A DNA stretch of 64,000 nucleotides from positions 61,901,242 to 61,965,241 of the forward strand of contig OZ022344.1 of NCBI GenBank assembly GCA_963989245.1, given 5' to 3'. Shown one piece after another: positions 50,534-61,536 of this stretch. The translations under genes were made by a program, and so were the position numbers. This stretch comes from Nansenia antarctica. Its lineage: Eukaryota; Chordata; Actinopteri; Argentiniformes; Microstomatidae. Numbering within the stretch: the stretch's first letter is position 1; each line of letters begins with the position of its first letter. The notes beneath the pieces were generated by a model. That model ran no database searches and was not told the DNA's origin. It was given only the letters and a program-made list of their open reading frames with translations.

Positions 50534-51796
50534 TAGAGGATTATGGTTATTGTTAGAGGGCTCAATGGCAGTACATACCTGCATGCCTTGGTAATGGCTG
50601 TGATTAAATGTGGTGGCATCCTGGTGTAGTGTTGTGCCTGCACCACTCTCCGGATCAAAGTCCTTCAGCATTTCCTCAGCAACCTTACCAATGGACACAA
50701 TTGATTTTATTATGAATTTGCCATAAACATAATTGTGTTTAAATGGGCAAAACATTTTCAAGAAGTTGAGCAATAGACCAATATCATGTTCAGATATATT
50801 TTTACCTGCTTACTCGCCACTATTCTGGCCTCCATCATAATACGACTGCTGAGAAGTGTCTTGCTGGGAAGCCTCTGTGGTACCTTGCCCGTCAGGTTTT
50901 TAATTACTGTAGTGAGGACCTTTGGCAGTTTTCAGATGCTCACATTCCCCTCTGTCAGTAGTGTCATGCAGACCTCCCGGATTTCATTTGTGTATCTGCC
51001 ATTTTCAAATGTGGCAACCTCCTCCCTCTCAGTGCAGTCTATCACAGACTGAAGCTCTCGCTCTCTCCTTTCCAGCTGCTTTACCTCAGCTTCCAGGTGT
51101 TGAATGGAGGCCTCTGCCATATCTTCAGCCTCATCCCTCTCCCGCCTGGCTTTCGCCACATTCCCTCTCATCACACTCAGCCTCTTCTGAAGGGCCACCT
51201 TCTCCTGCTTCCACTTGTCCTGGAGGCTCAACTTCTCAGTGAGCACCTGTATTACTCCCTCTTTCTCCTCAAGATCCTCCTTGGATAGCTTAATGGTCGT
51301 TTTTAGCCGTTTAATTGTTTTGTCTTTCATGTCCAATGCTCTTTTTCTTGGTAAAGTTGCTTTTACTCTAATTAATTGTTGTAGGCAGAGGTCATACTGT
51401 TTGGTCAGATTAGAGTTCTCAAGTTCAAATTGTTCCAATTGTAATTTCAATGATTGTCTGTCCAATGTGGCATCTATGCTGGCCTGCTGATACTGTAATA
51501 TACTGGTCTGGAGTTTGGTCTGACTTATCAGCTGCGTTTTCCTCCATGGCTGTGAGCTGTGTTTGTATTTGAGAGACCTGCTCTTCTGATGACTGAAGCT
51601 TTCTGCTTAGGGATAGGTTTTCTTTTTTGAGTTGGGTTTCAATTGAATTTGGGGTTCGGGCCTTTGGTGGAAGAAATTCAGATTGCCAAAATAATTGTAG
51701 GTCTTTATACTTGTTTTTCTTCATTTTCTTGATTTTAGAGAGGGTATCACATTTTTGTCTGAGGCTGTTTGAGCGTCCATATTTATTAGGAACCAA
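47689..51796 (-). pseudogene. Transposase-like coiled-coil gene with Tudor-like C-terminus, broken
   Basis: Minus strand, N to C: 51796-50932 coiled coil (LKKENLSLSRKLQSSEEQVS; MDRQSLKLQLEQFELENSNL), with a one-base frameshift near 51530 and a TGA at 50932-50934; 50690-50574 (AGTTLHQDATTFNHSHYQGM); 50273-49967 (LTLGLRQVAGGDAETYLTAF, KCLMSDQAAVNGVFNRLLAQ); 49730-49548 (LVEMGTFACRMHLLVNMEP); 48929-47990 (SVPKTNMLGECDLAVLDHLL, KLGGPWSKEEVQSRLNEIGS); 47928-47689 (ELLVGRRVMQLCKEDGKVEW, Tudor-like). The spaced Asp residues in HQDATT and MSDQAAV suggest an RNase-H-fold transposase. I recall unnamed fish and cnidarian proteins with SVPKTN and LMSDRA segments. Another frameshift lies near 47990. Not functional as it stands. 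Confidence 0.55.
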
Positions 51797-51849
51797 TTTA
51801 ATTATTTATTCAGTTAATTCTGCTGCAGTCATCCCCTTTAAACTCTGCT

Positions 51850-53037
51850 CATAGAGCCAGCCGTTTGTAACGATAGGTGTCACTTGAGGTAACATTTGGA
51901 GAGGTGACACTTGAGGTGCGTTTGTGGCCATAGCTAGACTCTGTAAAAATCAAATATGAACTTATCAAAACAAAGAACCAAAAATTAGGCTAGTCAGTAC
52001 TGTGTGTTACATGGATTACATTTTATGTGGACATAAAACAACATATACCTATATATTCCAGTTGATTATTTAATATTTACTATTAACCCTTCGAAACCGG
52101 AGGGACCATTCACACAAATAGCGTCTAGCGGGCTAGAGTAGGCTCTCGAAATTACAACCGGAGCGGAGTAGACTGTATTTCTAATCAAAAGCCGCTGGAT
52201 ACAAGACAAACATGTAGCTATATGTATATATTTTTTGATAGAAAACAAGTTGAATTGAACAGAAACCCACCGCGAAGATGATCAGATGTCAATAATGATG
52301 AAGATCTTTCAAGTGTCTCCTTAAATTTACCACAGGAAAAAATCCTCCAATGAGTGGAGACTGGCGGAAGACCAATAGGAAGTCAAGATGCCTTAGATAC
52401 AGGTGACACGTCCATTAAAAGGATTACTATTGATCAGAGCCGCGGAAATGGCAAGAAAGAGAGCTTATAAATAGCCGAAAATCACCGGAGATAGGGATTA
52501 GAACGGCGCCGCTGAAAGTGCTAGTGAGTAGCAACGGTAACATTGAAATTACATTCTTAAAACAATAAGTACATCGAAAACAGTACACAGAGCTAAAACT
52601 ATAATACATATGGACATGTATGTTGACACATGTAAGACAATATCTTCCAAAAATGTATTTTTAATGGTGATTAAGTAGCGCAACACCTGGCAAAACCCCG
52701 TTTTCGCACGTTCTACGACCAGTGGGTGGACTCCCTACACTATGTCTGTATAGGAGGCGAGCTAATAGTCCGGACGTTCCCGTCAACAACAGCGGGACTA
52801 CAGGGGCCCACAGGCCGCGACAGATGAGGTAAGGCGTAAAGTCCACTTATAGGTGGTGGGCCGAACGCGTTTATCGCGAAGTTTATCTTTTTCCATCTAC
52901 AGACTAAACGATCTCTTACATACGATATTAAGTAATTATCTTTAGTCTATAACAATTTGTTGGCAGCTGTATTTATGTCGGAGATTTTCACAAACTTGTT
53001 TTTTAATCGTCTGTCTGCTCAGGGACATCGCTGGTCG
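51850..53037. other. No gene seen
   Basis: About 1.2 kb without recognisable coding sequence upstream of the transposase-like gene. It may contain that gene's promoter, but no TATA box or CpG island stands out. Confidence 0.45.
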
Positions 53038-53045
53038 CTCTAGTT

Positions 53046-54999
53046 CAGGGGTATTCAATTACAAATTCGGTTGGGCCAGATTTGAAAACCAAGAAATTTA
53101 GCTGGGCCAGACATTTTCAGCGGCCAGTAGCCTAGGCACCAGGTAATGACACATTTCAAACCAACACAAATGAATGTAGGCCTAATGACATACAAGCAGT
53201 TTATTTATAGTTTTCCTTTTAAATTAGGTAACATCTGACACAGGCACGTCAAAAAGACTTGACTGAACACAATAAAAGAGCTGTAATTGAACAGAACCTA
53301 ATAGCAATACTTTTTTCACTTTTTAGGTAAAACAACAAAATGTTGGTCTCAACTGACCCATGCACATCTTAAAGTGCATAAAAAAGTGTACAGTAGTATA
53401 CCAATAAAAAAAAGTCCTTTTGTAAAATAAAAATGTTGGTCATAGCTGACCCAGGCACAAAGTGCTTTTAACTGAATGAAAATACACCTTGAGTGCACAA
53501 TTAAACAAGTTACAGTTACAGTTAAACAATAAAATTGAATCTAATCTAATCTAATCTTACCCTGCTGACTTTCTTAGTGTGAGAAGTGACATGTTTTATT
53601 CTGAACAAGAGCAGTGACATTTGGCTCATAAGATGTCAATGCAATCCGAAGGCATTGGTGAAGAGTACTGTCAGTCAGGGAACAACGTGAGCTGCTTTTT
53701 ATTTGATTTGAGATTGTTTATTAAGGTAAGCCCCTTGAGAAGAATCTTCTCATTTTCGAGGGGGTCCTCACATATAACAATACAAACATAATAGTAACGC
53801 ATAACAAATAACAATACAAAGCACCTACACACACACTCTCACACACACAGCCCGTCATCACTCCACAACCCACCACTACAACCCAACCGCAATATATAGA
53901 TGCAACAGTCAGATACATACATAATATAATTATCAGAAGACATCAGAAAGTAGTCGAATTGAGCAACAACAGAGAGCACATTAAAGGAAAATACAAATAC
54001 AAACAACCTTGTGTTCATGTGTGAAAAGCTTGCTTCACAGGTGTATGTTGATCCAAACATACTGAGCACATGGATTGCTACTTTCTTAACGTTAGGGAAC
54101 TGGTGCACTACAAAACTTTGCAGGTCCATTAGTGCGAAGCTCCTGTGCCATGGTTACGGATGACTGCATGTCAACAAGTTCGAGTATGGAAGACACCACT
54201 CCCTTTCCTCTGGTGGATAAGTCCCCTTCTATTGCAGCAGTGAACGGGTCTCTGGCAAAGCCCATCACCTCTGCGGGCAGAGCAAGTCCATCCAGTCGAC
54301 CAGCAAAGTTCTCTTTCAACCTTGCAATGAAAACAGTCATCACATCTGTGATTTGTGCCAGGGATGAGACGCATTTGCGGAGCGTCGGAAAATGCAGCAT
54401 TCTGCCGGTGCAGAAGTCGGCCGCGAAAAGGTCCAGTTTGACTTGGAACGCGCCTGTTCCACAAGATCAATCACAGTTTTGTCTCTGCCTTGTAGCCCCA
54501 CATTTAGGTCATTCATGAATATGTCGCTCAGAAAGCAGACATCAGCCATGAAGTTGTCGTCCAGTATGCGATTCAAGTGTGTTTCTGCCTTCGTTTGCTT
54601 GCTGCTGCTGCTGCTGCGGAGGAAAGTTGTAATCTCCTCTCTGAGATCACAGAAACGCTCCAGTGCCTTGCCTTTGGACAGCCACCTGACGTCGTTATGC
54701 AAAAGCAGCTTGTGGTGCTCAGCAGACATTTCTGACAGCAGCTTGCGGAATAAGCGATGTTGGAGGCTCGAAGTGGAGCGAATAAAATTAATTGTAGCCA
54801 TTATCCATTGTTGTTTTAAGCTCCCCGCTTAGTTTGTTTAGAGTGTTATATTCACGTTCTGTAGGCTACTATTGTAGACATTTCTGCATGAATTTCTGAA
54901 CACTCGCGAAATACGTTTTTCTCAGCTTTTATGGCTGGGCCAATCGGGGGTCGCCTCTGGGCCGCATGCGGCCCCCGGGCCGCTAATTGAATAGGCCTG
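53046..54999 (-). mobile_element. hAT transposon relic with perfect 8-bp target duplication
   Basis: Left end CAGGGGTATTCAATTA and right end TAATTGAATAGGCCTG are inverted. CTCTAGTT flanks both sides (53038-53045, 55000-55007), which is the 8-bp hallmark of hAT. Inside, the minus strand encodes part of a GTF2IRD2/ZBED5/SCAND3-like transposase. The first half of the protein is absent, so the copy is internally deleted. A retroposon 3' end has inserted near 53700 (GATTTGAGATTGTTTATTAA). Confidence 0.92.
53839..54801 (-). pseudogene. hAT transposase C-terminal half, frameshifted
   Basis: 54801-54435: INFIRSTSSLQHRLFRKLLS, LLHNDVRWLSKGKALERFCD (the conserved N-D-x-RWLSKG of this hAT branch), SDIFMNDLNVGLQG. 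A shift near 54435 leads to the frame 54430-54110 (LHFPTLRKCVSSLAQITDVM, LALPAEVMGFARDPFTA). Another shift near 54120 leads to NVKKVAIHVLSMFGSTYTCE and ASFSHMN, the dimerisation motif. After SHMN the retroposon replaces the end. At least two frameshifts, so no active protein. Confidence 0.8.
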
Positions 55000-55135
55000 C
55001 TCTAGTTGATAAACCAATCAGAATTCGAGTACGGCTTCATTAGGACCCCGAAATGTAAACACTGGCTGTTAACCCTAGCAACTGACTGGATGTTAACCCT
55101 AGCAACCACGGGAAAATAACGAGATGTGATGAATT

Positions 55136-55357
55136 ATGGAGTGTTGTATGCATTTAACAAACCGAACGGACAATATTATAGCATTTTCAGATGCAAGTTG
55201 GACCAAATTTGTACATTGTTCTCTACAGTGGGTGAATCTTCACACTGCAGAAAGCCAAATTGCAGAAAGGGCTGTAAAAAAATATAACCTAGTAGACAGT
55301 TACATTCCAGATGTGCCAGCTACGGTAATATTGGCTACCATAGACAATGCTATATAA
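55136..55357 (+). pseudogene. N-terminal part of the FEN-like/CXC gene (probable)
   Basis: The frame IIAFSDASWTKFVHCSLQWV continues AERAVKKYNLVDSYIPDVPA. F-S-[DE]-x-SW-x-KF ... W is the way members of this family begin their Cys-poor N-terminal domain. A retroposon 3' end follows at 55362. No donor site was identified. The assignment rests on the pattern and on its position 0.6 kb before the certain part. Confidence 0.4.
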
Positions 55358-55361
55358 TAAT

Positions 55362-55440
55362 AATAATAATAACTTTATTTGTATAGCGCTTTTCCTGCAA
55401 ACGTTGCAGCTCAAAGTGCTTTAATCATTATATAATCTTA
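55362..55440 (-). mobile_element. Retroposon 3' end (ATA)n-CTTTATTTGTATAGCGC
   Basis: AATAATAATAATAACTTTAT followed by TTGTATAGCGCTTTTCC is a common fish SINE/LINE end in antisense. 55440-55900 beyond holds a short tandem duplication (GATATAAACAAGCTAAGATA, twice at 55708 and 55751) and no clear coding until 55930. Confidence 0.6.
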
Positions 55441-56330
55441 ATTTAATTATTTTGTAACTTAAATGCAATATTAAAAGCATGGGTTTTTATAATCTTAATT
55501 TAATTATTTAGTCATTTAAAGGCAATATTAAAAAGATGGGTTTTTAGTCTTGACTTGAACATATTTGCTGAGGTTGCATCCCTAATGTAGATGCAGTATG
55601 CCAACATACGAAACATTGAAAGAGCCCACAAGAGAAGGGAAAAATCAGTAGGCCTACAGGAGGCTGCAGGTTTTTTATAGCAATATAAGTTATTTATAAG
55701 AACAAGATGATATAAACAAGCTAAGATATGACATGAACATTATTAACAATATGATATAAACAAGCTAAGATATGACATGAACAAGATATGAACAAGGCAT
55801 CAATGGGTCAGGGTCAGCCCTGCCAGGTCAGGTCCAGAAGATGTGCAGTGCAGTCCAGGGCTGAGCATTTGGGGTTACCTTGGTAAACAGATTAGGAGAG
55901 TTTTAAATAAACTAGGCTATAACTTTGGAAGCTTTACTACTTTTACTATTGTTGTGGGAACAGTGAGGAAGATAGACATAGGGGAAATGCTGGTCTATAG
56001 TCTGGGACCCTTTCCTGCAGCAATTGCGAACATAGATGGCTCTCTTGTGAAAACAAAGCCAAATTAATGCACTTTCTAGAAGGATCAGTAAATCCACCAG
56101 CCACCGTAGAAATCCCTGATGGCTCAACCTGGGTGTGGGATGCAATGGCACTAGTACAGGCTATGAAACCCCAAGATACATTTGGAAGATTTGCCAACAG
56201 TGCACTAATGTACCTGATCAATGCAGCCAAAGTGAGTAAATCTAAAGTGGTGCATTTTGTCCCTGACACCTACAAAACACTGAGTATAAAGAATGCAGAA
56301 CGAGGTCGACGAGCAACAAAAGGATGTCAG

Positions 56331-56597
56331 TTGATTGATTGATTGATTGATTATACTTTATTGTCCCCGAGGGGAAACTTGTCTTGGGCATGGTACTTTC
56401 ATGCTTCAAGTGCAACAGAGACGATACATACAACATACAGTAGGCAAAGTAAACAACAGGACAGCAACAAACATTGAGTGACATTGGCAGCAGTTTCCAC
56501 CTGGACATGGCATCATTTGGTATAAATATATATTGCACATAACCCTTCAAGTGGTGTTTTCGAATATTGCACATTGCGCAGTTGACAACAATATATT
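56331..56597 (-). mobile_element. LINE 3' end (CCCCGAGGGGAAA type) inside the FEN-like gene
   Basis: TTGATTGATTGATTGATTGA TTATACTTTATTGTCCCCGAGGGG... is the reverse complement of a fish LINE 3' end with (TCAA)n tail. CAGTTGA precedes it (56325) and CAGCTGA follows it (56600), an imperfect 7-bp target duplication. It splits the coding sequence between KGCQL and TRRLW. Confidence 0.75.
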
Positions 56598-57006
56598 CAG
56601 CTGACCAGAAGACTTTGGTCCAAGTTCTTGGCTTGTGGCCAAAACAAAGAAAACCTACAACAGTTTCTTTTTGAGACATGGTCCAAGTCCAGGAAAAACC
56701 AAATTCAAGACATCACTTTGATTGTTGGACATGGGTCTGAGTGTCATGTGATCAGAGTCAACAGCAGTGGCACAGAACTTGAGGTTTTACCACTGCTCAC
56801 ACTGTTCTCAATACAGGAGGAGGCAGACACCCTGCTGTTGCTTCACTGTGAACATGCCTCACAGTATAGCTTACATGTTGTGATCAGCAGTCCTGACACA
56901 GATGTGTTTGTACTGGCTATCGCTTTCTGTAAGGAAATAGGAGCAAACCTGTACTTCCACACAGGGAAAGGGACAAACAAACACCAATTGGAATTGGAGA
57001 TCAAAG

Positions 57007-57564
57007 ATGGCGCCGACCATGGCTGCTATGTTGCTACAGCTTGTTGTGTTCTGTCTGTTCTGTGTCTCTGTGTCCTGCCTAACGTCGTACACAAGCGACG
57101 TTCTACAGCACATGAGGGGTTTAACCCCACCGGACATCTTCCCCAAACTACTCACCCGTTCCACGGACATTCTGGATATGCTTGTGAGGGGGACCGCGTT
57201 TTTCGCCAGAGCTGTGAGGTGGATCAGAAGGCAGCGAGGTCGGAGAGCTGGCTGTTTGATTCGCCTTCGGCGGAGAGGAACGCGACCACCACTCCCGGGC
57301 ATATTCCTGAGCAACGTGAACTCCCTCTACAATAAAATGGATGAACTCCGGTGTCTCGTTGCAAGGAACAGCGACTTCCACTCCTCGGCTGTCTTCGCGT
57401 TCACGGAGACGCACCTATCTCCATCTGTCCCCGACGAGGCGGTGGAGCTAGAGGGATTCTCCGCGTTCCGGGCTGACAGAGACTTCGAGGCGGTGAGCAA
57501 GTCTAGGGGTGGGGGGTTAATGTTCTTTGTTAACGTGCGCTGGAGTTCTGTTCCACGGCTATAG
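57007..57564 (+). CDS. LINE protein N-terminus and first half of endonuclease
   Basis: 185 residues. A hydrophobic start (LLQLVVFCLFCVSVSCL) is followed by basic RRQRGRRAGCLIRLRRRG, then endonuclease motifs GIFLSNVNSLYNKMDELR and VFAFTETHLS (metal-binding Glu). Ends at a stop after WSSVPRL. The sequence continues the same domain in another frame (IFILCRPFYSPREFSSFILA, then VYIPPDAD), so a single indel near 57555 splits it from the pol frame. Confidence 0.7.
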   Translation: MAPTMAAMLLQLVVFCLFCVSVSCLTSYTSDVLQHMRGLTPPDIFPKLLTRSTDILDMLVRGTAFFARAVRWIRRQRGRRAGCLIRLRRRGTRPPLPGIFLSNVNSLYNKMDELRCLVARNSDFHSSAVFAFTETHLSPSVPDEAVELEGFSAFRADRDFEAVSKSRGGGLMFFVNVRWSSVPRL

Positions 57565-57689
57565 AATCCATATTCATCCTATGCCGTCCTTTTTATTCCC
57601 CCCGTGAGTTCAGCTCATTCATTCTCGCGTGTGTCTACATTCCACCTGATGCGGACGTCACCGCAGCAGTAGACACACTGGCAGAGCAA

Positions 57690-60053
57690 TTGATGAGTGT
57701 GGAACGTAATTACCCGGACAGTTTTGTTGTTGTTTTGGGGGATTTTAACCAGGCTAATCTTAGCCGGGCGCTCCCCAAATACAGGCAGCAAGTCACGTGT
57801 CCCACCAGGGGGGTGAACACTCTGGACCATTGCTACTGTACAGCTCGTCAAGCCTACCATTCTGTCCCCCGTGCTGCACTGGGCTACAGTGACCACATCC
57901 TCATACACCTGATCCCTCGCTACAGGCAGAGGTTAAAACTCTCTAAACCTGTTGTACGGCGATTCAGGGTGTGGTCCAGTGAGGCATGTGAGCGACTCTG
58001 CGCCTGGTTGGAGAGTGCAGGCTGTGACCAGGACTTGGTGGAGTGGGCGGGGCCAGAGGCTGGTAACAATCTGGATGTATACACAGACACTGTTACATCA
58101 TTTATCAGCCTTGGCGAGGAGGTGTGTGTCCCCCTCCGCTCCAGGAAGTCCTTCAACAACGACAAGCCCTGGTTTTCATCCCAACTCAGGCGTCTGAGGT
58201 CAGAGAAGGAGGTGGCTAGGCGCAGTGGGGACGTGGACCGGGTCAAGCAGGCCAAGTACAGGTTCGCCAAAGCGGTGAAGGAGGCGAAGCATCGCTTTTC
58301 GGAGAAGCTGCAGAAACAGCTCTCTGAGGGGGATTCCGCCTCCGTCTGGAAAGGCCTAAAGACCATCACCAACTACAAACCCAGGTCCCCGCTGATGTCC
58401 GACAACCTCCCCCTCGCTAACGAGCTGAACGAGTTCTATTGTAGGTTTGAGAAAGAGAGGTTCCCGCCCACCCCCGCCCTCTCCCTCCACACCCCCCGGC
58501 TACAACCACCACCCCCGTCCCCCTGGGGGGCCAATGTCCCTCCTGCTACCCCCACCCTCCCCCCTCCCCCCCCCCTCCCTCCCCCCTCCTCACCCGCCCC
58601 GCCCACCCCCACCCCCCTTTCCCCACCCCCTCTCTCTGTCATAGTGCGAGAGGTAAACAGACTGTTTAAGAGGCAGAATCCCCGGAAGGCAGCTGGTCCG
58701 GATTCCGTCTCTCCCTCTGTCTTGAAGCACTGCGCCGACCAGCTGGCCCCGGTGTTCACCAACATCTTCAACGCCTCGCTGGAGCTGTGTCACGTCCCAG
58801 CGTGCTTCAAGGCATCAACCATCATCCCCGTCCCCAAGAAGGCCAAGGTCACAGGCCTCAACGACTACAGACCCGTCGCTCTGACCTCCGTCGTCATGAA
58901 GGTCCTGGAGCGCCTTGTCCTGGCCTACCTGAAGCTCATCACGGATCCTGTGCTGGACCCCCTGCAGTTCGCGTACAGAGCCAATAGATCCACGGAGGAC
59001 GCAGTGAACATGGCTCTGCACTACGTACTAGAACACCTAGACACTGCAGGCAACTACGCCAGGATCCTGTTCGTGGACTTCAGCTCGGCCTTCAACACGA
59101 TCCTCCCACACATCCTGGAGCACCAGCTATCCCTGCTGCAGGTGCCGGTCTCCACCTGCAGGTGGATCACGGACTTCCTGACTGACAGGTCTCAGCGGGT
59201 GAAGCTGGGGAAGAGCATTTCCAGCTCCAGGACCACCAGCACAGGCTCCCCGCAGGGCTGCGTCCTGTCTCCAGCACTATTCTCCCTCTACACCAACAGC
59301 TGTGTCTCCCGCCACCCCTCGGTCAAGCTCCTGAAGTTTGCAGACGACACCACCCTGGTGGGCCTCATCTCCGGGGGGGACGAATCTGCCTACAGGGGTG
59401 AGATCGAGGGGCTGCAGAGATGGTGCAGTTTAAACAATCTGGAGCTAAATGCTCTAAAAACAGTGGAGATGGTGGTGGACTTCCGAAGGAAAGCAGCCCT
59501 GCCCCCTCCCATCACGCTGGGAGGTACCCCGGTGGCCTCCGTGGAGTCATGCCGCTTTCTAGGCATGACCATCTCCCGGGACCTAAAGTGGGAGCAGAAC
59601 ACCGAGGTCCTCACAAAGAAGGCCCAGAAGAGGATGTTCTTCCTCCGGCAGCTGAGGAAACTCAGGCTGCCGAGGTCCATGATGGTCCAGTTCTACACGG
59701 CCATCATAGAATCCATCCTCACCCACTCCATCACCTGGTTCCCTGCTGCAACGACCAAGGACAAGGCCAAGTTGCAGCGGGTGCGACGTTCAGCAGAGAG
59801 GGTGATCGGCTGTCCCTTGCCCTCCCTCAACTCCCTGCATGACACCAGGGCTCTGAGGAGGGCAAGGAAGATCATGGCTGACCCCTTCCACCCCGGCCAC
59901 GGCCTCCTCACCCTGCTTCCCTCTGGAAGAAGGTTGCGGCTGCCTAAGGCACTTAAGGCCCGCCACAGGCTCAGCTTCTACCCCTCAGCCGCCAGGCTGT
60001 TAAATGACTCTGGATTCCCCCCCCCCCCCGCCCCCAAGTCTGCCCAGGACTGA
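57690..60053 (+). CDS. LINE pol: rest of endonuclease, reverse transcriptase
   Basis: 787 residues from the first ATG in frame; upstream codons back to about 57570 belong to it. Endonuclease: VVVLGDFNQANL (catalytic GDFN) and GYSDHILIHL (SDH). RT: AGPDSVSPSVLKHCADQLAP, IIPVPKKAKVTGLNDYRPVA, ARILFVDFSSAFNTI, TGSPQGCVLSPALFSLYTN, LLKFADDTTLVGL (FADD, 59335). A Pro-run of ~45 residues (58540-58640) lies between the domains. Catalytic residues look intact. Only the frameshift upstream prevents a full protein. Confidence 0.85.
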   Translation: MMSVERNYPDSFVVVLGDFNQANLSRALPKYRQQVTCPTRGVNTLDHCYCTARQAYHSVPRAALGYSDHILIHLIPRYRQRLKLSKPVVRRFRVWSSEACERLCAWLESAGCDQDLVEWAGPEAGNNLDVYTDTVTSFISLGEEVCVPLRSRKSFNNDKPWFSSQLRRLRSEKEVARRSGDVDRVKQAKYRFAKAVKEAKHRFSEKLQKQLSEGDSASVWKGLKTITNYKPRSPLMSDNLPLANELNEFYCRFEKERFPPTPALSLHTPRLQPPPPSPWGANVPPATPTLPPPPPLPPPSSPAPPTPTPLSPPPLSVIVREVNRLFKRQNPRKAAGPDSVSPSVLKHCADQLAPVFTNIFNASLELCHVPACFKASTIIPVPKKAKVTGLNDYRPVALTSVVMKVLERLVLAYLKLITDPVLDPLQFAYRANRSTEDAVNMALHYVLEHLDTAGNYARILFVDFSSAFNTILPHILEHQLSLLQVPVSTCRWITDFLTDRSQRVKLGKSISSSRTTSTGSPQGCVLSPALFSLYTNSCVSRHPSVKLLKFADDTTLVGLISGGDESAYRGEIEGLQRWCSLNNLELNALKTVEMVVDFRRKAALPPPITLGGTPVASVESCRFLGMTISRDLKWEQNTEVLTKKAQKRMFFLRQLRKLRLPRSMMVQFYTAIIESILTHSITWFPAATTKDKAKLQRVRRSAERVIGCPLPSLNSLHDTRALRRARKIMADPFHPGHGLLTLLPSGRRLRLPKALKARHRLSFYPSAARLLNDSGFPPPPAPKSAQD

Positions 60054-60895
60054 ACTGGACTCACTGTAAAAAAACTCTGCACTGCACTTTACTTTATACC
60101 GCACTATCCAATGCACTGTTGTCTGTTCTGTGTTGTTGTTGTGTTGTCCTGTTTTTTGATATGTGAAAAAAGTATAAACGCACTTGCTGTGGTGACGAAG
60201 CAAATTCCTATATGTGTAATGCATAGTGGCAATAAACGTTATCTCAATCTCAATCTCAATCTCAAACCATACACGTACAGAGAATACACAGCCATCTTGG
60301 TGATGAAGTCTCTGATGCGCTCATTGGATTTCACTGTTTCACCGGCTGTGATACAGTGAGTGCACTGCACGGCAATGGAAAAGTGAAGGCCGTAAAAACA
60401 CTCCTGTCCAAAAAAGAGCATTGTGCTACTTTCCAAAAGTTGGGAACAGCTTTTCAACTGCCAACAGAGCTTTATGAGGAAATTGAGGCATTTACATGCA
60501 ACCTCTACGACCACAAAGGCTGTAGGGATGTACATTTAGCTAGGTGTCAAATGTTTAAGAGTGGGAAGTGCAATGACCGAAGTCTACCACTAAATAAGGA
60601 TGCCTTGCACAAACATAGTCAGCGGGCAAACTACCAGGCAGCCATATACAGGAGGTCCCTTAAGAGCCAGCCAGACATCCCTCCGCCAATGAGCCATGGC
60701 TGGAAGATAGAGGGAGATTTCTTTGAGATTGACTGGATGTCCCTTCCCCCAGCCCCAGTCGCAGTTTTAGAGCTTGTATACTGCTCCTGCAAAAAAACAA
60801 AATGTGTGAAAGGGAGATGCACATGCAAATCTAACAACCTACCATGTACAGACATGTGTCTGTGTTTGCACTGCGAAAACACACTAGTGTTATAA

Positions 60896-61344
60896 ATGTT
60901 CTCTAACACTTGAATCTTTGTCTAGTCTCGTCAATTATAGGCAAGGCAAGTGAAGATACACTTAGTCTTGGGTTTTGTCTTACCAGCTCACCTCGTAAAA
61001 GTGAGACGATTGACAATATCAAAAACATGCTTGCACACACATATAACATACTCACTCACACACAAGTTAATGTTACTGGTCCCAATTTGGCACACTTATT
61101 ATTGACATAATTGAGAATAGACATAGTTGACATTGGTAACTTAGCTATTGTACCCTTTAAAGTTAGATAACTAGCTTGTTAATTAATTAGCTTCACAATC
61201 GCGGGTGACGATAGGTCGGATTTTTCACTAAAATAGCATATTAGAACATGTTTGTATTGACACAACATGACATGGACTTGTTCATTAATATGTGATATGA
61301 ATTAGTATGACATACACATCTTACCTGAAACATTACTTGACAGT
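60896..61344. other. No gene seen
   Basis: Sequence after the FEN-like gene stop. No polyadenylation signal close to the stop was noted. The LTR of the Gypsy element begins at 61345. Confidence 0.45.
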
Positions 61345-61536
61345 TGTGGTGGGTTAACATAATTCACCCCCGGAACTAATAGTTGGGAGTATTGTTCCGT
61401 ACGGAGGGTTAAGTGGGTGGTACTCAGTTTGAGTTCCTGTTTTATGTGTGTGGTATCAACGTGTTCATGTCTGTTAATAAACGTCTAGCTGTGACATTTG
61501 ATACGCCGCCTCCGACTCCCGTCTCTCGGCACTACA
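61345..61536 (+). mobile_element. 5' LTR of Gypsy-type element
   Basis: TGTGGTGGGTTAACATAATT to CTCTCGGCACTACA, 192 bp with TG...CA ends. A polyadenylation signal AATAAA is at 61476-61481. TTGGTGACCCTGACGTG follows directly, in the position and with the TGG start of a tRNA primer-binding site (61538). Very short for a Gypsy LTR but plausible. The 3' LTR is beyond the window. Confidence 0.75.

Larger units (their letters stand above)
57003..60262 (+). mobile_element. Jockey-group LINE (Rex1/CR1-like), near full length
   Basis: Begins CAAAGATGGCGCCGACCATG and ends TAAACGTTATCTCAATCTCA with a three- to four-unit ATCTCA tail. It inserted into the FEN-like gene between TGKGTNKHQ and the segment that leads to DALIGFH. 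One frameshift and C-rich low-complexity sequence interrupt the coding region. The 5' start with GATGGCGCC looks genuine, so this is not a truncated copy. Confidence 0.85.
55930..60895 (+). pseudogene. FEN1/XPG-like nuclease gene with CXC tail, interrupted by two retroposons
   Basis: Coding pieces: 55985-56330 (LVYSLGPFPAAIANIDGSLV; STWVWDAMALVQAM with Asp; VVHFVPDTYKTLSIKNAERG RRA); 56598-57000 (LWSKFLACGQNKENLQQF; FSIQEEADTLLLLHCEHASQ; VVISSPDTDVFVLAIAFCKE); 60260-60895 (SDALIGFHCFTGCDTVSALH GNGK; then YCSCKKTKCVKGRCTCKSNN). Asp in the first strand, a Lys/Arg-rich E-R-x-R-R helix, EEAD, SPDTD and GCD-x5-G-x-GK appear in the order used by FEN1/XPG-type (PIN fold) nucleases. The CXC tail resembles tesmin-type DNA-binding fingers. 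The family is large and unnamed in fish and invertebrates and behaves like a mobile-element gene. Joining and expression across the insertions are unlikely. Confidence 0.6.

Noticed and set aside
54171..54518. Plus-strand ORFs opposite the hAT transposase
   Set aside because: The minus strand has the conserved transposase motifs; the plus frames are shadows.
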